Assembly: GCA_035079385.1 (NCBI GenBank)
Contig: JAVHKY010000071.1
Coordinates: 2,606,001-2,670,000 of the forward strand
From: Aspidiotus rigidus
Taxonomy: Eukaryota; Arthropoda; Insecta; Hemiptera; Diaspididae
Length of the DNA: 64,000 nt
Reading direction: 5' to 3'
The notes under the pieces are model-generated. The model was not told the DNA's origin and did not search any database. It worked only from the letters and a program-made list of their open reading frames with translations. The number at the start of each line of letters is the position of its first letter. Within the stretch, counting starts at the first letter, position 1. The translations under genes and the position numbers were made by a program. This document shows positions 58,590 through 64,000 of this stretch, piece after piece.

Positions 58590-60584
58590 AAAAAAAAAAA
58601 AATGCTTACGCAGCCGCGTAAGCAACACACGACTTTTCACCTGTATCTACAATCAAGTTTTTTGCTTAAACTTTAACTCTAGTACTCAAATTTATTCAAT
58701 GAATCGTTTTCTCAATAAGATACACACATCCTCATCATCTCTTGCCTCTCTAATATAGTCGCTTTCGTTTACGCTCCGATGATGGTTGTTTAACCGAAAA
58801 CGTTTAGCGGCTGTTTCTCTTGTGGTTCAATATAATTTGCTACACCTTCGGGTGTACACTCTTCTTGGTAATATGAATAACCATAAATTAGAAGAACGTA
58901 TCGATTCATTCTTGATCATCTCCGATTCTCAAGTATCTTTTAATGTTGGTTGTTGTAGACTCACACACACACCCATCTCATCACTTATATCCTTCTTTCA
59001 TGCTCTCATTGCGATTCTGATAGCTTTCTCATTCAACATATCTTTTCCTGTCCCAAATTAGTTTCACTCCCGAACTCCTGACTTATCTCTCACAATCACA
59101 TAGAAGCACTATCAGATGACTCTCTATTTGTTGTCAACATCTTTCAATTCTTCAAACAACTAAATTTCTTTTTCCACATCTTCACTTTTCAAAACCACTG
59201 AGCTCCCACTCCCTTAGTAACTCGTCAATTTAAAAGAAATCTAAATGTAAATAAAAAAAATGAAATAATTTTTACCTCTGCCCACAAGTCATCATTTCGC
59301 TCAAGTCCTTTCTTCATAACTCCAACTTATTCTATAAATCGTTCTCTCAATGAGGCTTACATATATCCTCACCATCTCTCACCCCTCTACTCATAATTCA
59401 TTCTTGATCATCTCCAATTCCCGAGCATCATTCTATGTTATTTCCAGATGCTCTTCTCTTCATGCAATCATAATTTGTATTCACGCTCTCATCGCAATCT
59501 ATGAGAGAATTATTTTCAAAACTGTGTCGTCCTTGCACGTACTTATAAAAAGCTTTTTCCTTGAAAAATGTTATCTTTAAGAGAATTAAAAGGGCACACT
59601 TATGGATGAAAACTCAAAAGAGTTATGCAATAGCAACCGCCCCACCCCATTTGCAAGCATAGGAGCAAGAATATCGCGTCGTTATACGCCCCACCTTAAA
59701 CCGGAGTATTTCAAAAGAATTTCATGTTGAAATTAAAGTGTTATTGAAAATTAAGTTGTGTACCTCGCGTAGTCTCAAGTTTTTGCCACAGAGTGTGAGT
59801 AAGGGTTAGCCACAGAATCAGTCACCCTAGACTCACACACATACACTTCTTATCCCTCATCTTATGCTTCTCTCATGCTCGTCTCATTCCCTCTCCCACA
59901 TCTGAACTAACAACACCAAGCTTATGACAGGCTCTTATTAGCTCATTAATTGAAAAAAAAAATTAAAAGAAAAGAAATAAAATGAAGCATGAAAGATTAT
60001 ACGTACGCAAAAGATTGCTCACCAATACTATAGCATATCCTTACATAAACTCAACACATACTTAAAATTCATTCATAAAGAGGCGTATCCTTACGTGTGT
60101 GAACAGGTAACCCAAAAAATGAATAAAACTACTATATACTACAACTACACTGACAATCTACGTAACCAAAGGTTACCCTTCGCTTTTGATGACGAAAGCA
60201 ACTACCTGAAGTTTAGTACTACAAAATAGTAGTAGCTCGAATATTTGCAAATTTCATCAAATTAGTTCACGTTTCAATTTGAGATTTCTCACGAACCAGA
60301 CATAGTATCAACACCAAAAGTTCACAATTACATTTTTAGACATGTAAATTACAATATATCAACATTTGAAAAACATTGAACAAACCATATCAGAGTTATA
60401 GGAGTGGGGAATTTTTTTTTAAATTGGGTATATCTGGAGAACTACTGATCCGATCGTCAAAAAAAATGCAGGTGCACAACTTCAGATATAACACTACAAC
60501 TTGACTAAGTTTCAAGAAAATCCATCCAGTAGTCTCGGAGGAGAAGTCCGGACAAATTTTGATCCATATATATATATATATATA
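58590..60584 (+). mobile_element. H-family repeat, copy H7
   Basis: A direct copy of 25770-27780 with only scattered substitutions and small indels (for example a 13-bp loss near 60050). Hairpin GCTTACGCAGCCGCGTAAGC at 58604-58623. It ends in the TA run (60566-60584); the GTCGGTAAAAA end block is not found beyond it. Confidence 0.7.
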
Positions 60585-60935
60585 TAGCTTTAGTTTTAGT
60601 CATTGTGGTGCCCGTTTTAAGTATACATAGTCATAGTGGTGCCCGAAAAATACGCTGAGGTGCCCGAATCGGGCACCACAGCGTTTTTCAATGTAAATCG
60701 TCGGAAATGCATGGTGGGGTCGTGAAACGTGTAAAAACGAATTTTTGTCTGGGCACCACTAGGACCATGTTTATACACTTATAGTCAAAATAGTGCTAAG
60801 TATTTATAACGAGGGGGCGCTACATGCTAATACAAAATATATAAAAGAATAACGTTTAGGTGCCCACTGAAAGTGGTGAATTCTTGACAACACCGCGCGG
60901 AAGAAGAAGTGCTTGGCTGGGCACCTCAACAACTG
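60585..60935. mobile_element. Word-array element W9, word GTGGTGCCCG
   Basis: GTGGTGCCCG or near variants occur at 60606, 60637 and 60659, and inverted CGGGCACCAC at 60673, GGGCACCACT at 60751 and GGGCACCTC at 60920, with AGGTGCCCACTG at 60859. The array begins right after the TA run of H7, in the same place where W3 elements enter other H copies. The right end is not fixed and the H end block is not seen beyond it. Confidence 0.45.
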
Positions 60936-61039
60936 AAAACATATTTTTTCATGTATTTTAGATCGCGCACCTCTATCTCGAGCGATTGGAACGTACGAGT
61001 ATAATTTAAAGGAAACGTGCATCACAAAGGAATTGTTTC

Positions 61040-61285
61040 ATGTACAAGTGTTTGTTTGTTACGAATTTTATCCGTTTGAAAACTTCAGATAACTATATTA
61101 AACAGTCACTAAAGGAAGCTTATTTGTTTGAGCGGCTAACTACTGTATTTCAATGTGATATTTTTGAAAACCGTGAAAAAGAAATCTGCAGTCATGAGCG
61201 TTTAGTTTTTACACGTGCGTCCCTATTATTCTCATCAAATTTTCGCGAGTTGATGTTAACATTGCTCGATTTTCAAGAGAAATAG
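61040..61285 (+). CDS. Unrecognised 81-residue ORF
   Basis: The peptide (KTSDNYIKQSLKEAYLFERL, CDIFENREKEICSHERL) has balanced composition, unlike most frames nearby, but no known motif, acceptor site or partner. It may be chance or a relic of an element. Confidence 0.15.
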   Translation: MYKCLFVTNFIRLKTSDNYIKQSLKEAYLFERLTTVFQCDIFENREKEICSHERLVFTRASLLFSSNFRELMLTLLDFQEK

Positions 61286-61289
61286 AATT

Positions 61290-62761
61290 GTTGATTTTGA
61301 AAAATAAAAAAAAGAAAGCTCTTCCCACCTGAAATATGACAAGTTCCTTTCATCAGACTAAGTAGAAATACGTACAAGTGTAAATAGAAATTTTGATAAA
61401 AAACTTCTTAGATGCTGGCCATAATTTTCAAAGGACTTCAAATAGCAATAAAAAAAATAACTTTCACAAAAGAAAATTAAAAGTTGTCGAAATCTATATT
61501 ATTGAAATTATAATAAAGCATAAGCTCATGACCCGCGATTTCTCTAAGTACGAGTATAATAATAATATTACTCTCGAAAATAGAAGCCGTTTAAATTCTC
61601 TGTTCAATGAGGACCAAAGAAAGTACGTTCGTTTTAAATTAATTTTCATAATTTTTATTTATTATTTTGTTCTTTCTGATTTTTATACCAGTGTTCAAAA
61701 ATTATAGATGAACAATAAGTTTTAGCCGGATTGATTCAAGTTTTCAACTCTCTTGTGGGTGTAGCTATAGGGTTCGCTATACTGGGAAAAAAAGTTGCCT
61801 GTTCAGTCAGAGCGTCTACCGCATAATTTGGGAGAGTTAATGTGACCCAACGGTATCCTGGTAAGAGGTTGATTGAATTGTTGGAAAGGGGACGGTCTTG
61901 TGAGAAGCTGTGTAGAATTTCAGGGAGATTATTTTTGATTCCAAAATCGTACATTTTTTGCATATGACATTTATTGCCTCCAAACTCGTGGATATGCTTG
62001 TTGAAGATCGAAAAAAATTTTGTACAAGGAAAAGTTAGAAAGGAGAGCTCTTGTAATTTGATTTTGAAAGTCTGCTAGTGACTGAATAGATTTTTTCGAT
62101 TTTGAAACCTTGAAAGTATATTATTCATGATTTATTGGAGAAGTTTATTTAAGACGCGCACGGCAATAGGTTGAGAGAACTCTTGTACTGATGAATTCAT
62201 ATTATGTTTTGGAAGCGAAAGGATTTAGGCTAGTTTTCAATATTCGGGATCATGAAGGCATTGAAAAGCGAGAGGAGATACAAGATAAGAGGTGCAGTTG
62301 TTTAGGGATTCATAATAATTAATAGAGCCAGATTCGCATTTTAGTTGGTGAAGTAGAAAGGAGGTGGAGCGGTTGGAATTCAATGTTTGCAAAGTGTTTG
62401 GCAAAAATTTCTGGTCTAACTTGTGAATTCATGATGACAGTGTTATTTACTATACAATTTGGGAATTTTTACCCAATACTTCTATCATATCTCTCCATTT
62501 AGAAGCGTCAGAAAAAGGTTCAGTGATACTCGAGACAATTGCACTCCACGATCTCTTCTTTGCAAAACAAATGAGGAATCTAGTTTTGGCGATTGCACAC
62601 CCAAATTTACTCATGAACATCGTATCTTTGAATTTTCAAAGTGTGATTTCAAGTTAAAAAACTGCGTGAAAAACCTTATCAATTGTAACCTCCAAATTAC
62701 GCGGTTGCGCAATTTTATCAATAAAATTTATTTAATTTTTGGAATTTTGATATTTTGTATA
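61290..62761. other. Spacer, no gene recognised
   Basis: AT-rich sequence with short open frames. A minus frame at 61736-61963 (LLPGYRWVTLTLPNYAVDAL) looks protein-like but is isolated. Confidence 0.3.
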
Positions 62762-63285
62762 TGTTACGCGGGATTCGTGTAATTGCCTAATTCGTGAAAT
62801 CGGCAGCTTTTTTGCCGAATTCATGAAATTAGCAACAGCATTGCCGAATTTGTGAACTCAAAGCTTTCCTAATCAAATTTAAACCCCTCCCAAGTCTTTT
62901 TGAAAGAATTTCAATGTTCATGAAGTTTTTCCAAGAATATCTGATTAAATTATACAAAATAATTTCAAGTGAGAGTTTTTACTCTTGCACAATTTCTTTT
63001 CCAAAGTTGGTTCAGCACAGGACGCTTTGTAGGGGTTCAGAACCTCCTAAAACGATTTTAATGATCAATTTTTCCAGCAAAACGATTCTCAAGTACTGTA
63101 ACTTAATTTTCGAGGTCCTTCTGTAGCTGTTTCTTCTTCTGGAGACATGAAAACAAGCAAAATACCAAATTTGGCAATGCTGTTGCCGATTTCATGAATT
63201 CGGCAATGCTGTTGCTGATTTCATGAATTCGGCAAAAAAGCAGCCAATTTTACGAATTAGGCAACTACACGAATCCCGCGTAACA
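62762..63285. mobile_element. Palindrome-array transposon W3c
   Basis: The ends TGTTACGCGGGATTCGTGTA and complement TACACGAATCCCGCGTAACA (one mismatch) resemble those of W3a and W3b. Words GCCGAATTCATGAAATTAGC and the like lie just inside: three on the left (62788-62855), four on the right (63170-63265). TATA and CATA flank the unit, which may be a 4-bp duplication. At 524 bp it lacks the Cys-rich ORF. Confidence 0.75.
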
Positions 63286-64000
63286 CATACAGACCCTTTT
63301 TTAACCAAATACTCAAAATAATAACGCAGGAATTGATTTTTTTTTACATTAATTGCGCGTTTTCCAAAAAAGCAACTTTCTATACAAGATACTGGAAGTA
63401 ATGAAAATATTTTTTCAGCAGGTATCAATTACAATCAGCCTTTTTTTTTCAACTCTGATTTTTCAGTTCATGTATAATATTAGAGAAGACGGGAAGAATT
63501 TTGACAAAAAAAAATCTTCCTGCCCAAGCAGCGTTTGAACCTTTGACCTTCAGTTTCCATGGCGCAGTTGGTCTCTCAATACAAATTTGAAATATAAGAC
63601 AATCTAATCTCAGGTGCCGATTTACTAAAACAGGAAGTCCCAAGTTCAAACCCAACCGAGACAGCAAAATTTCCCTGTCTATTCACTACTAACATCCACA
63701 TCAATTATGATCTTGAGTCGATTTGTCAAAAATCTATGGAATCAACGTTTTCTGATCCCTTTGTGATCATGTCAGGAACTCTTTGAACATTAGTCATTTT
63801 TTTTCTTCCTCCAACCATTTTTTTGATACAGCTCAAACCATGACTTCTTTGGGACTCTTGCCTTTGCAGGCCAAGAGCTCCACTTAAAAAAAAAAGAAGA
63901 CTGAGTCGCTACGCCATGAACCTCAGTGTCCAGGCCCCCAGGTTTTTGTTTTCTTCAACTGTAAGGTAATGGGAATTCATCTTTCTATTTTTTTTCAATA
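63286..64000. other. Right edge with a tRNA-like segment
   Basis: At 63556-63655 the plus strand has a box A match (TGGCGCAGTTGG, 63560-63571) and a box B-like AGTTCAAACCC about 80 bp later. The spacing is too long for a plain tRNA and no cloverleaf could be drawn, so it is probably a tRNA-derived SINE piece. No coding exon recognised to the end of the window. Confidence 0.3.

Noticed and set aside
63556..63655. Functional tRNA gene
   Set aside because: Box A and box B are too far apart and no cloverleaf forms; SINE-like origin more likely.

Overview
The window is eukaryotic nuclear DNA from an animal, most likely an arthropod. It is AT-rich and has no bacterial-style operons. It is packed with BEL/Pao and Gypsy LTR remnants, Penelope-like elements (PLEs), an R4/Dong-like LINE in a TAA microsatellite, non-autonomous Helitrons, a Tigger/pogo transposon, MULE remnants and many inverted-repeat elements. 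All protein calls come from motifs read by eye. Host coding sequence is sparse: one long minus-strand coding exon or gene (40893-42077), one likely 3'-terminal exon on plus (31159-31362), and weaker exon and promoter candidates.

Layout. 1-3150: 3' part of a BEL/Pao retrotransposon with polypurine tract and 3' LTR. 3319-5660: two inverted-repeat elements, one with a KRBA2-like integrase tail and one with a MULE transposase relic. 7106-7800: PLE fragment. 8308-12910: two copies of a repeat family called H here (terminal hairpin, internal TA microsatellite, GAAAAGTCGGTAAAAA end). The first holds an inserted 1-kb palindrome-array element. 16162-19473: a PLE with a 13-bp target duplication, itself split by a Helitron and a 763-bp inverted-repeat element. 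20198-21115: Gypsy fragment. 22137-24190: a CTAGTATA word array split by a second Helitron. 24270-24993: inverted-repeat element with an AT-hook ORF. 25315-27951: H copies. 29392-29908: LINE relic. About 30-35.7 kb: low-repeat, probably intronic or intergenic. 35731-40541: R4/Dong-like LINE between two TAA arrays. 42259-50215: more H copies with nested insertions, including an inverted dimer of the palindrome-array element and a MULE with a SWIM-type tail. 51044-53065: Tigger. 55906-63285: further word-array elements, a second 2-kb H copy, and a third palindrome-array element.

The most notable pattern is a set of at least nine families of 0.3-1.7 kb elements that share a design rather than a sequence. 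Each has clusters of its own 8-20 bp word near both ends, often inverted, around an unrelated interior. Interiors include MULE and KRBA2-like relics, an AT-hook ORF and a Cys-rich ORF found with the same 85-residue translation in two copies 34 kb apart. Copies of the H family give before/after comparisons that show two of these elements are real insertions, and that the TA microsatellite inside H is a repeated landing site. Most elements have stops, frameshifts or lost catalytic residues, so the window looks like a graveyard with some recent activity.
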